Notes: generated by a model from the letters alone, not told the origin. 7,506 nucleotides of DNA from Alphaproteobacteria bacterium (GCA_017308345.1 JAFKFE010000224.1:1-7506); one strand, 5' to 3'; shown: positions 1-6,286, counted from the stretch's first letter. Numbers and translations: made by a program.

Positions 1-598
1 CCAGACGGTCGCCTCCTCGCTGCAAGCGCCGGTGCTCTTCGTCATCGCCGCCGACTTGCGCAACATGGAACTGCAGGCGGCGGTCGACGAGGCCGATATC
101 GGCCAGGTCAAGCCTGGCCAGCATGCCCGCTTCACCGTCGACGCGTTCCCGGACCGCCCGTTCGACGCCGCGATCCGCGACATCTCCTATGCCTCGGTCA
201 CCACCGACGGCGTCGTCACTTACAATGCGCGGCTCGAAGTCGACAATGGCGAGCTTCTGCTCAGGCCCGGAATGACGGCGACGGTCTCGGTCGTCACCCG
301 GCAGGCCAAGGGCGTGCTTACCGTCCCCTCCACCGCATTCCGCTATCGGCCGACGCAACAGGCGGCGCGCGGCTGGAGCTTCAGCGACCTGTTCACAGGC
401 CGCATGGGCCGCCCCGGCCGGCAGCGCGAGCCGACCAAGGCGCCGACCGACGGCTCGCGCACGCTTTATGTGCTGGAGAATGGCCGGCCGCGTGCCGTGA
501 ACGTCAGGATCGGTTCGACGGATGGCGAACTGACCGAGGTCACGTCCGGCCTCGACGAGGGCGCGCAGGTCATCACCGGCGCTCAACAGCGGAGCTGA
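1..598 (+). CDS. MacA-type periplasmic adaptor (membrane fusion) subunit, 3' part
   Basis: This is the C-terminal 198 residues of an efflux adaptor; the frame is open from base 2, so the start lies upstream of the window. The visible part begins in the stretch QTVASSLQAPVLFVIA, which in MacA/HlyD proteins follows the lipoyl half-motif. It continues through the beta-barrel domain (VDEADIGQVKPGQ, FPDRPFDA, LRPGMTATVSV) into a membrane-proximal domain ending in EGAQVITG. In the MacAB family the adaptor sits in the periplasm and joins the inner-membrane ABC permease to a TolC-type outer-membrane channel. No TolC gene is visible here. The linker at about residues 118-160 of the visible part is rich in Arg, Gly and Pro and is probably a flexible, family-variable loop. 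The stop is 4 bases before the ATPase start, which implies translational coupling. The family call is firm; the transported substrate (macrolide, siderophore, peptide or other) cannot be told. Confidence 0.88.
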   Translation, partial: QTVASSLQAPVLFVIAADLRNMELQAAVDEADIGQVKPGQHARFTVDAFPDRPFDAAIRDISYASVTTDGVVTYNARLEVDNGELLLRPGMTATVSVVTRQAKGVLTVPSTAFRYRPTQQAARGWSFSDLFTGRMGRPGRQREPTKAPTDGSRTLYVLENGRPRAVNVRIGSTDGELTEVTSGLDEGAQVITGAQQRS

Positions 599-602
599 CG
601 AA

Positions 603-1310
603 ATGTCGGCCCCCCTGCTCATCACCTTCGACAAGGTCTGGAAAAGCTATGGCGAGGGCGAGGCCCGCGTGCATGCGCTGGCCGGCGTCGATCTCGCCAT
701 CCGGCGTGGCGAGTTCGTCGCCATCATGGGGCCTTCCGGCTCAGGCAAGTCGACGGCGATGAACATCATCGGCTGCCTCGACACGCCGACGGCCGGAACC
801 TACAGCTTCATGGGTGTCGATGCCGGCCGGCTCGATCGCAACCGCCGCGCGCTTTTGCGCAACCTCTATGTCGGCTTCGTCTTCCAGGGCTACAATCTCC
901 TGCCGCGCACCACGGCGGCCGAAAATGTCGAGCTGCCGCTGATCTATCGCGGCGTCGCCGCGCGCGAGCGCCGCGACCTCGCCATGCAGGCTCTGGCCCA
1001 GGTAGGTCTTGTCGGGCGAGAGCACCACACGCCGGCCGAGCTCTCGGGCGGCCAGCAGCAGCGCGTTGCGATCGCCCGCGCCATCGTCACCATGCCGACA
1101 CTGCTTGTCGCCGATGAACCGACCGGCAACCTCGATACGGCGCGCACACATGAGATCATGGAGTTGCTGACCAGGCTCAATGCCGATCTCGGCCTCTCCA
1201 TCGTCATGGTCACGCATGAAGCCGATGTCGCGGACTATGCCGGCCGCACCATCCGTTTCCTTGACGGCCATGTCGCCTCCGACACCTTGAAGGCGGAGGC
1301 AGCGGCTTGA
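603..1310 (+). CDS. MacB/LolD-type ABC transporter ATP-binding protein
   Basis: This 235-residue cytoplasmic ATPase powers the MacAB-like transporter. All ABC motifs are intact: Walker [10 protein letters not shown] (43-51), Q-loop Gln95 in VFQGYNLLP, signature LSGGQ (147-151), Walker B LLVADEP with catalytic Glu172, D-loop NLD (176-178) and switch His205. The sequence [16 protein letters not shown] and the length of about 230 residues are typical of the LolD/MacB ATPase branch. The ATG at 603 is preceded by GGAG at 591-594, 8 bases away and inside the end of the adaptor gene. E. coli MacB fuses this domain to its permease; here the two are separate genes, as in YknXYZ-type systems. The C-terminal tail after about residue 225 is Ala-rich and encodes the ribosome-binding site of the next gene. 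The family call is very sure; the substrate is unknown. Confidence 0.93.
   Translation: MSAPLLITFDKVWKSYGEGEARVHALAGVDLAIRRGEFVAIMGPSGSGKSTAMNIIGCLDTPTAGTYSFMGVDAGRLDRNRRALLRNLYVGFVFQGYNLLPRTTAAENVELPLIYRGVAARERRDLAMQALAQVGLVGREHHTPAELSGGQQQRVAIARAIVTMPTLLVADEPTGNLDTARTHEIMELLTRLNADLGLSIVMVTHEADVADYAGRTIRFLDGHVASDTLKAEAAA
1291..1310 (+). promoter_or_regulatory. Ribosome-binding site and TTGA stop/start overlap
   Basis: The purine-rich AGGCGGAGG at 1291-1299 lies 7 bases before a TTG codon at 1307. The TTG overlaps the TGA stop (1308-1310) of the ATPase gene. This fixes the permease start and implies coupled translation, so that ATPase and permease are made in matched amounts. Confidence 0.8.
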
Positions 1311-2524
1311 TCTGGGAAACCGTCCGCCTGTCGCTGCGTTCGATCCGCCGCAACGTGCTGCGCTCGTTCCTGACGCTGCTTGGCATCGTCATCGGCGTCG
1401 CCGCGGTCATCGCCATGCTCACCATCGGCTCCGGCACGACGGAGAAGGTCAAGGCCGATATTTCGAAGCTCGGCAGCAACCTGCTCGTCGTCCGCGCCGG
1501 TCGCCCCGCGGGGCCCGGCGGTCCGGGAGGACTCGATCAGGCGGTGCGGCCGCTGGCCGAAAAGGATGTTACCGCGCTCGTCGCGCATCTGAGCGGCGCC
1601 CGCGCGATTTCACCTGCTTCGCAAAAGCAGGTTCGCGTCATCTTCGGCACTGAAAGCCTGACCTCGGGCGTGACCGGAACCGACAGCGCCTATCTCGATG
1701 CCCGCGACTGGAAGCTGGTGTCGGGGCGGTCGTTCAGCGATTCCGAAACGCGCGCCGGCACCGGTGTCTGCCTGATCGGCGAAACGGTGCGCCAGCAATT
1801 CTTCGGCGCCGGCGATCCGGAGGGTGAGGTCATCCGCGTCAACCGCACCTCGTGCAAGATCATCGGCCTGCTCGAGCCCAAGGGCTATACGGGTTTCGGC
1901 CAGGACCAGGACAATGTCGTGCTGATGCCGCTGCACGCCTATCAACGGCGCATCGCCGGCAACCGCGACATCGACAGTATCTACATCGCCGCGGACGACC
2001 GCACGCCCACCACCGAACTACAGCCGCGCGTCGAGGATATTTTGCGCGACACGCGCCGCGTCACGCCGGATCGCGATGACGATTTCTCGATCCGCGACAT
2101 GACGCAGATCGCCGACGCCATGACCAGCGCCACCACCACCATGACCGGTATGCTGGGCGCCGTCGCCGGCGTCAGCCTTCTGGTCGGCGGCATCGGCATC
2201 ATGAACATCATGCTGGTTTCGGTCACCGAACGCACGCGCGAGATCGGCATCAGGCTGGCTATCGGCGCGCACGAGAAACACATCCTCATCCAGTTCCTGG
2301 TCGAGGCGACGGTGCTATCGCTGCTTGGCGGCATCATCGGTATCCTGATCGGGCTTTCGCTGGCCGGCCTCGCTTCGATGGCGCTGACGATACCCTTCGC
2401 GCCGAGCCCCGCCGTCATCCTGCTCGCCGTCGGCTTTTCGGCGCTGATCGGCATGGTGTTCGGCTTCTTCCCCGCGCTGCGCGGCGCAAGGCTCGATCCG
2501 ATCGACGCGTTGAGGCACGAATAA
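1307..2524 (+). CDS. MacB/FtsX-type ABC transporter permease
   Basis: This 405-residue inner-membrane permease partners with the ATPase just upstream. It has the type VII ABC exporter layout: one N-terminal membrane helix (about 18-42, LTLLGIVIGVAAVIAML), a large periplasmic domain (about 43-275) and three C-terminal helices (about 282-305, 328-356 and 367-392). Family hallmarks are GGIGIMNIMLVSV followed by TERTREIGIRLAIGA (294-321) and the C-terminal LDPIDALRHE. The periplasmic domain holds two cysteines (155 and 183) and a Gly/Pro/Arg-rich stretch (66-76). The start is a TTG at 1307 whose last two bases belong to the TGA of the ATPase gene (TTGA overlap). It is supported by AGGCGGAGG at 1291-1299, 7 bases upstream, and by the conserved N-terminus beginning right after it. 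The family mechanism is transmission of cytoplasmic ATP hydrolysis to periplasmic movement, pushing substrate through adaptor and channel. Confidence 0.92.
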   Translation: MIWETVRLSLRSIRRNVLRSFLTLLGIVIGVAAVIAMLTIGSGTTEKVKADISKLGSNLLVVRAGRPAGPGGPGGLDQAVRPLAEKDVTALVAHLSGARAISPASQKQVRVIFGTESLTSGVTGTDSAYLDARDWKLVSGRSFSDSETRAGTGVCLIGETVRQQFFGAGDPEGEVIRVNRTSCKIIGLLEPKGYTGFGQDQDNVVLMPLHAYQRRIAGNRDIDSIYIAADDRTPTTELQPRVEDILRDTRRVTPDRDDDFSIRDMTQIADAMTSATTTMTGMLGAVAGVSLLVGGIGIMNIMLVSVTERTREIGIRLAIGAHEKHILIQFLVEATVLSLLGGIIGILIGLSLAGLASMALTIPFAPSPAVILLAVGFSALIGMVFGFFPALRGARLDPIDALRHE

Positions 2525-2543
2525 GGCGGCTTTGCCGCGCCTT
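2523..2543. terminator. Possible weak hairpin between convergent genes
   Basis: AAGGC (2523-2527) pairs with GCCTT (2539-2543) and GGC (2528-2530) with GCC (2534-2536), giving an 8-base-pair stem with a TTT loop and a 2-base bulge. It starts in the stop codon of the permease gene and lies in the 35-base gap before the convergent acdR stop. It lacks a T-run on either side, so its strength as an intrinsic terminator is doubtful. Confidence 0.35.
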
Positions 2544-2559
2544 CGGAATTGCGAGACTG

Positions 2560-3036
2560 TCAAAACGGCAGCCGCGCGTTCTCCTTGACCTCCTTCATGA
2601 CGAAGAAAGTCCTGGTTTGCCTGACACCCGGCAGCGCGATCAGCTTCTGGCCGTGCAGCTTGTTGAAATCCGCCATGTCGCGCACCCGTATCTTCAGAAG
2701 ATAGTCGAAGTCGCCGGCCACGAGGTTGCAGTCCAGAACCTCCTTGAGCTTCAGCACCGCCTCCTCGAAAGCGCCGAAGCTTTCGGGCGTCGAGCGGTCA
2801 AGGACGACGCCGACCATGACCAGCGCGCCAAGCCCCACCGCGGCGGGCGCGATCTCCGCCCTGACGCCGGTGATGTAGCCATCTTCGAAGAGGCGTTGCG
2901 TGCGCCGATGACAGGTGGCGGCGCTGACATTCACGCGGGTCGCCAGTTCCGCATTGGTCAATCGCCCCTCGGCCTGGAGCGCCCGCAGGATCTTGACGTC
3001 GATGCGGTCGAAAGACGAAGTAGAAGATTCTTCCAT
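2560..3036 (-). CDS. acdR: Lrp/AsnC-family transcriptional regulator AcdR (probable)
   Basis: This is a 158-residue Lrp/AsnC protein. The N-terminal winged helix-turn-helix spans about residues 9-58 (FDRIDVKILRALQAEGRLTN, with helix-turn-helix residues near 27-48). The C-terminal RAM/AsnC ligand-sensing domain spans about 68-150 and carries the family signature GDFDYLLKIRV (108-118). I chose ATG 3036 over an upstream in-frame GTG at 3075, because family homology starts just after it and AGG lies about 9 bases upstream. The longer form would add 13 unconserved residues and read through the putative operator. It is divergent from acdS; in rhizobia and other proteobacteria an Lrp-like gene (acdR, or lrpL in Rhizobium leguminosarum) beside acdS is needed to express it. 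I infer it is the ACC-responsive activator of acdS and probably autoregulated. The family is certain; the specific role rests on context. Confidence 0.85.
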   Translation of the reverse strand: MEESSTSSFDRIDVKILRALQAEGRLTNAELATRVNVSAATCHRRTQRLFEDGYITGVRAEIAPAAVGLGALVMVGVVLDRSTPESFGAFEEAVLKLKEVLDCNLVAGDFDYLLKIRVRDMADFNKLHGQKLIALPGVRQTRTFFVMKEVKENARLPF

Positions 3037-3054
3037 TTTTATGACCTGAATGGC

Positions 3055-3074
3055 TGTTAGATCCAATCTTAACA
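3055..3074. promoter_or_regulatory. Candidate AcdR operator: TGTTA...TAACA dyad
   Basis: TGTTA (3055-3059) is repeated inverted as TAACA (3070-3074). Inside, GAT (3060-3062) mirrors ATC (3066-3068) with a one-base offset, so the 20-base element is a near-continuous dyad. Lrp/AsnC dimers bind imperfect dyads of about 15 bases with AT-rich centres. This one lies 19 bases before the acdR ATG, a position suited to autoregulation, and about 110 bases before the acdS ATG. AcdR binding is inferred. Confidence 0.4.
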
Positions 3075-3080
3075 CGATCC

Positions 3081-3097
3081 TTTGTAATTATGCGAAA
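3081..3097. promoter_or_regulatory. Candidate second AcdR/Lrp site (AT-rich imperfect dyad)
   Basis: TTTGTAATTATGCGAAA has outer TTT/AAA arms and an inner AT/TA match around the central base 3089, the general form of an Lrp-type site. It stands out in a GC-rich region and lies about 16 bases from the TGTTA/TAACA dyad, so two dimers could bind side by side. Its minus-strand sequence includes CATAAT, a possible -10 for acdR. The evidence is sequence form and place only. Confidence 0.3.
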
Positions 3098-3171
3098 ATC
3101 CTGAACGCAAATTCGAGAGCACTTTTCACGCGTTTCGGCCTATCCTGAGCCTGTGGAAAAACGGCCATGGC

Positions 3172-3187
3172 GGAGGGCAAATCGATG
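3172..3187 (+). promoter_or_regulatory. Strong ribosome-binding site deciding the acdS start
   Basis: GGAGGG at 3172-3177 lies 7 bases before ATG 3185. The alternative in-frame ATG at 3167 has no comparable site and would place this sequence inside the coding region. The protein from 3185 ([16 protein letters not shown]) lines up with known ACC deaminase N-termini, so 3185 is preferred. Confidence 0.85.
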
Positions 3188-4258
3188 TCGCTTCTCGATA
3201 AATTTGAACGTTATCCGCTGACCTTCGGGCCGACGCCGATCGAGCATCTGCCGCGTCTCAGCGCGGCGCTTGGCGGAAAGGTGCAGGTCTACGCAAAGCG
3301 TGACGACTGCAATTCCGGGCTGGCCATGGGCGGCAACAAACTGCGCAAGCTCGAATATATCGTGCCCGATGCACTTCGCGCCGGCGCCGACACTCTGGTG
3401 TCGATCGGCGGCGTGCAGTCGAACCACACGCGCATGGTCGCCGCGGCGGCGGCCAAGATCGGCATGAAATGCGTGGTGATCCAGGAGAAATGGGTGCCGC
3501 ATTATGATGCGGTCTACGACCGGGTCGGCAACATCCTGCTGACGCGCCTGATGGGCGCCGACAGCCGGCTCGTCGACGACGGCTTCGACATCGGCATCCG
3601 CAAGAGCTGGCAGGATGCGATCCAGTCGGTGAAGGATGCGGGCGGCAAGCCCTACCCTATCCCCGCCGGAGCTTCGGTGCACAAGTTCGGCGGCCTGGGC
3701 TATGTCGGCTTCGCCGAGGAGGTGGCGAAGCAGGAAGCCGAGCTCGGTTTCAAATTCGACTACATCATCGTCTGCGTCGTCACCGGCTCGACACAGGCCG
3801 GCATGATCGTCGGCTTCGCCGCGCAGAACCGCGCCGACCGGGTGATCGGCATCGATGCCTCCGGCACGCTCGACCAGACCCGAGCGCAGGTCCGTCGCAT
3901 CGTCGACGACACAGCTGCCCTCGTCGGGCTCGGTCGCGCCGTGCGGGAGGACGAAATCGTCATCAACCCCGACTACGCCTATCCCGCCTACGGCGTTCCA
4001 TCGGAGAAGACGAATGAGGCGATCCGGCTGGCGGCGCGCACCGAGGCGATGATCACCGATCCGGTCTACGAGGGAAAGTCGATGCAGGGCCTGATCGACC
4101 TGACCAGGAAAGGCTTCTTCCCCGAAGGCTCGAGAATCCTCTATGCGCATCTCGGCGGCGCGCCGGCCATCAACGGCTACAGCTATTACTACAAGGACGA
4201 TGGCGCTCCCTGGAAAGGCGCGGCGCATGACGACACGTTGCCGCCGCTCTTTCCATAG
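3185..4258 (+). CDS. acdS: 1-aminocyclopropane-1-carboxylate (ACC) deaminase
   Basis: This 357-residue PLP enzyme cleaves ACC, the plant ethylene precursor, to 2-oxobutyrate and ammonia in the cytoplasm, supplying nitrogen and lowering host ethylene. Residues are numbered from ATG 3185. The PLP lysine is Lys52 in [12 protein letters not shown], and Ser79 lies in [11 protein letters not shown]. The glycine-rich phosphate loop is VTGSTQAGM (199-207). The pair that separates true ACC deaminases from D-cysteine desulfhydrases is present: Glu296 in DPVYEGKSM and Leu323 in YAHLGGAP. These match Lys51, Ser78, Glu295 and Leu322 of the Pseudomonas enzyme. The core is full length, but about 17 residues (APWKG...LPPLFP) extend beyond the usual C-terminal end near 340. 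acdR is divergent upstream. A TATCCT -10-like element at 3141-3146 lacks a good -35, which fits activator dependence. Catalytic identity is very secure. Confidence 0.96.
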   Translation: MSLLDKFERYPLTFGPTPIEHLPRLSAALGGKVQVYAKRDDCNSGLAMGGNKLRKLEYIVPDALRAGADTLVSIGGVQSNHTRMVAAAAAKIGMKCVVIQEKWVPHYDAVYDRVGNILLTRLMGADSRLVDDGFDIGIRKSWQDAIQSVKDAGGKPYPIPAGASVHKFGGLGYVGFAEEVAKQEAELGFKFDYIIVCVVTGSTQAGMIVGFAAQNRADRVIGIDASGTLDQTRAQVRRIVDDTAALVGLGRAVREDEIVINPDYAYPAYGVPSEKTNEAIRLAARTEAMITDPVYEGKSMQGLIDLTRKGFFPEGSRILYAHLGGAPAINGYSYYYKDDGAPWKGAAHDDTLPPLFP

Positions 4259-4282
4259 GACGCTGCCAATGGCGTCAGGAGG

Positions 4283-5002
4283 TCAGAAAACGGTGCCGGA
4301 GAAATGCCACTCGATGAGCGGCTTCATGTGCCCCATGAGCCCCTCGGGCAGGTCGGCGGCATCGCGTATGATGATCGGCCCTTCGATCTCCGGCTCATCT
4401 TCTCTGGCGACGAAGGCGCTGATGCGGCGCGCCAATTGGTCGGCCGGCTCGGCGACCCGGTAGCGGCGGAAGATCACCGTGCCGCTCGCCGTCGACAGCG
4501 CGTGATAGCGCTGTCCGCGTTCAGCCGCCGACAGGTCGAGCCCTGTCTCCTCCCCCACCTCGCGGATCATATTGAAGTCGACGTCGACCAGCCCGTCACG
4601 GAAGTCGACCGGCTCGAAGGAACCTGCGGCGAAATAGACGCGGCCGGCGTTGACGGTGTGCGGGCCCATGCGGATCGCCACCAGCGCATTGTCGCCGGCG
4701 ACCAGCATGGCATGCGCATAGGCGTGCTCGGCGCCGGAATTCTCGCGCCGCTTGCGCCACAGCATGAAGGTCGAGTAGTTCACCGCATGGCAGCGGCCGA
4801 CGAGGCGGCTGTCCCTGTAGGCGAGTTCGGAAAGCAGCACCACCGTGCCGTCGAACAGCGCCGGATTGGCCGCCATCTCCTGCCGCCAGTTCTCGGCGAT
4901 CGCCTGCGCGTTGCTCAGCGCGAAGGGATGCGGGCCGGGATCGAGGCGGACGTCGATCGCGTCGACGGGCAGGATGACGTTGCGGGGCAGATCGAAACTC
5001 AA
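4283..5002 (-). CDS. Nudix-like hydrolase with a non-standard Nudix box
   Basis: This protein of about 239 residues has REVGEETGL (147-155 from TTG 5002), the metal-binding half of the Nudix box. The first half does not fit G-x5-E-x7-REUXEEXGU: 19 residues rather than 13 separate the Gly of AAGSFEP (Gly127) from Arg147, with an inserted DFRDGLVD-like segment, and no Glu occupies the usual position. Preceding features are a substrate-domain-like region with VNYSTFMLWRKR and MGPHTVNAGRVYFAAGSFEP. Nudix enzymes usually hydrolyse nucleoside diphosphates linked to another group; the substrate here is unknown. The TTG at 5002 follows the endonuclease stop by 5 bases, implying an operon and coupled translation; the start is uncertain because no strong Shine-Dalgarno is seen. 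Reading further upstream would overlap the endonuclease gene. The stop is 24 bases from the convergent acdS stop. The family call is good, the start moderate. Confidence 0.8.
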   Translation of the reverse strand: MSFDLPRNVILPVDAIDVRLDPGPHPFALSNAQAIAENWRQEMAANPALFDGTVVLLSELAYRDSRLVGRCHAVNYSTFMLWRKRRENSGAEHAYAHAMLVAGDNALVAIRMGPHTVNAGRVYFAAGSFEPVDFRDGLVDVDFNMIREVGEETGLDLSAAERGQRYHALSTASGTVIFRRYRVAEPADQLARRISAFVAREDEPEIEGPIIIRDAADLPEGLMGHMKPLIEWHFSGTVF

Positions 5003-5007
5003 GAGGG

Positions 5008-6120
5008 TTACGCCATGTCCAGGGTGATCGCGACGGGGCAGTGGTCCGACGCCTTCGGCCTGTCCCAGCCGGTGCGCGGAAAGCGCTCGACCTCCTGGCC
5101 TGCCGGAAAGATGGTGCGCCAAGGCTGGCCGTTGCGGACGATGTCGGGCACCGCCGTCGCGTTCTTAGCCGCGAGAGCCTTCGACAGGAGGATGTAGTCG
5201 AGCTGGCACAGATGCCGCTCCTCCGGGCCGCGGGTGTGGTAGAAGCTCCAGCGATCCATCTCCGGCCGCCGCTCGACGACGTTCTCGCAGAAGCCGCCGG
5301 CGGTCAGCACATTGATACTGGACTGGGCTTCATCCACGACCTCGAAGCGATAGCCGTCGAAGCTGTCGCCCTCGATCTTCACGCGCTGCCGGTAATCGTT
5401 CATGTCGCCGCAGATCGCCCAGCGCTTGTCGGCGGCATGGTCCTTGCCGAAACGCTCCTCGATGATGCGGCGCACGGCCTGCGCCTCGGCCGTACGCAGC
5501 GGCATCGTCGCCTCGCGGCCGTCGAGCCCGTTGCGCGGCGAGCCCATCGACTTGAAATGCACGAGATAGAGTGTCAGCGGCAAGCCGCCGATGGTGAGGT
5601 CGACCTCCAGGCAGTCCCGGCGGAAGATGCGATCGCCGGCCACCTGCCCGAGCGCCGCGAGCTCCGGCGTGAAGAGGCCGAACTGCTCGAACGTGACATA
5701 GGCATGGCTCGTCATGCGCACGAACTCGATCGGCTGGCCCTGCATGGTCTCGTTGCGCATCATCACCGCGACATCGATGCCGCGGGAGTCGTTGCCGGCC
5801 GTGGTGTATTTCTGACGGTAGCCCTGCCCGATCATCTTGAAGAGATAGCCATATTCGAACGCCTTCAGCGCCTCGATATTGTCGACCTCCTGCATGCAGA
5901 TGATGTCCGCGCGGGTGGTCGCGATGGCGAGCGCCGTCAACTGGCGGGTGTCGTCGGACTGGGCGATCGCGCGGGCCTGCTCCAGAATCCGGTATTCGGC
6001 CTCGCTCTGGATGTCGAACAGCGCCAGCGCGCGGTCTTCGTTGAGCTGGTTGCGGTAGCCCGAGAAATCGAACCTGTTCATCAGGTTCTCGACATTGAAG
6101 GTGGCAAGGCGCAGCGACAT
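5008..6120 (-). CDS. Endonuclease/exonuclease/phosphatase (EEP) family protein
   Basis: This 370-residue protein has the DNase I/exonuclease III/phosphatase fold. The metal and catalytic motifs appear in order: TFNVENL (Asn9), ICMQEVDN (Glu78), LVHFKS (His188), GDMNDY (Asp239, Asn241), QLDYILLS (307-314) and the terminal SDHCPVAITL (Asp359, His360). The full set argues for an active Mg2+-dependent phosphodiesterase, but whether it acts on DNA, RNA or lipid head groups cannot be read from sequence. I chose ATG 6120 because family homology begins there and AAAGG lies about 8 bases upstream. An in-frame ATG at 6204 would add 28 unconserved residues and run into the promoter repeats of the divergent gene. 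No signal peptide is visible, so it is probably cytoplasmic. It leads a two-gene operon with the Nudix-like gene, a pairing that hints at nucleotide or nucleic-acid turnover. Confidence 0.9.
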   Translation of the reverse strand: MSLRLATFNVENLMNRFDFSGYRNQLNEDRALALFDIQSEAEYRILEQARAIAQSDDTRQLTALAIATTRADIICMQEVDNIEALKAFEYGYLFKMIGQGYRQKYTTAGNDSRGIDVAVMMRNETMQGQPIEFVRMTSHAYVTFEQFGLFTPELAALGQVAGDRIFRRDCLEVDLTIGGLPLTLYLVHFKSMGSPRNGLDGREATMPLRTAEAQAVRRIIEERFGKDHAADKRWAICGDMNDYRQRVKIEGDSFDGYRFEVVDEAQSSINVLTAGGFCENVVERRPEMDRWSFYHTRGPEERHLCQLDYILLSKALAAKNATAVPDIVRNGQPWRTIFPAGQEVERFPRTGWDRPKASDHCPVAITLDMA

Positions 6121-6187
6121 GGCCGTGACCTTTGCCCGCAAGCGGGGGCGAAAACAAGAGCCGGGCTCGATGCTCGTCATGGTTGAC

Positions 6188-6212
6188 GGAACCTTTCCGT
6201 TCATCCTCCGTT
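6188..6212 (+). promoter_or_regulatory. EcfG (general stress response) promoter for the BA14K gene
   Basis: GGAAC (6188-6192) is followed after exactly 16 bases by CGTT (6209-6212). This is the established consensus of alphaproteobacterial EcfG sigma factors (RpoE2 in Sinorhizobium; GGAAC-N16/17-CGTT). It points toward the BA14K gene. Transcription would start near 6219, leaving a leader of about 65-70 bases before ATG 6287. The match is complete at all nine consensus bases and lies in a non-coding region, so chance is unlikely. It implies induction by general stress through the PhyR/NepR/EcfG cascade. Confidence 0.75.
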
Positions 6213-6223
6213 CAGACGGAAAG
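6193..6223. repeat. Overlapping direct and inverted repeats at the EcfG promoter
   Basis: TCCGTTCA occurs twice in direct orientation (6196-6203 and 6207-6214), spaced 11 bases start to start, about one helical turn. The same region has an 8-base inverted repeat, CTTTCCGT (6193-6200) with ACGGAAAG (6216-6223). The second TCCGTTCA contains the CGTT -10 element, so a protein bound here would contact the promoter directly. It may be an operator, or the inverted repeat may pair in a minus-strand transcript. No known regulator is recognised. Confidence 0.5.
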
Positions 6224-6286
6224 ATCCAACAATAGGCCTTTCCCCGGGGTGCTCTGGGCGTGGGGCCTTACTCCTTGGAGAGTGAA

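Noticed and set aside
2617..3060. Plus-strand open frame opposite acdR
   Set aside because: The minus-strand frame has clear helix-turn-helix and AsnC domains; the plus-strand frame has none.
3136..3150. Possible sigma-54 promoter (GG-N10-GC) before acdS
   Set aside because: Only the two invariant dinucleotides fit (CGGCCT...GAGC); the flanking consensus TGGCAC and TTGC is not met, and no NifA TGT-N10-ACA site lies upstream. Such spacing is common by chance in GC-rich DNA.
3140..4228. Long minus-strand open frame (362 codons) fully opposite acdS
   Set aside because: It mirrors a well-conserved enzyme gene; its His/Asp/Arg/Ala-rich composition is typical of antisense frames in GC-rich DNA, and no domain is recognisable.
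4259..4276. GACGC...GCGTC hairpin between acdS and the Nudix-like gene
   Set aside because: The stem is only five base pairs plus wobble pairs and no T-run follows on either strand, so it is too weak to call a terminator.
6135..6146. CCCGCAAGCGGG palindrome before the EEP gene
   Set aside because: The two-base centre is too tight for an RNA hairpin, and no known operator matches; it may be chance in GC-rich sequence.
5041..6186. Long plus-strand open frame (381 codons) opposite the EEP gene
   Set aside because: Same antisense composition effect; the minus strand carries all EEP catalytic motifs and a good start.
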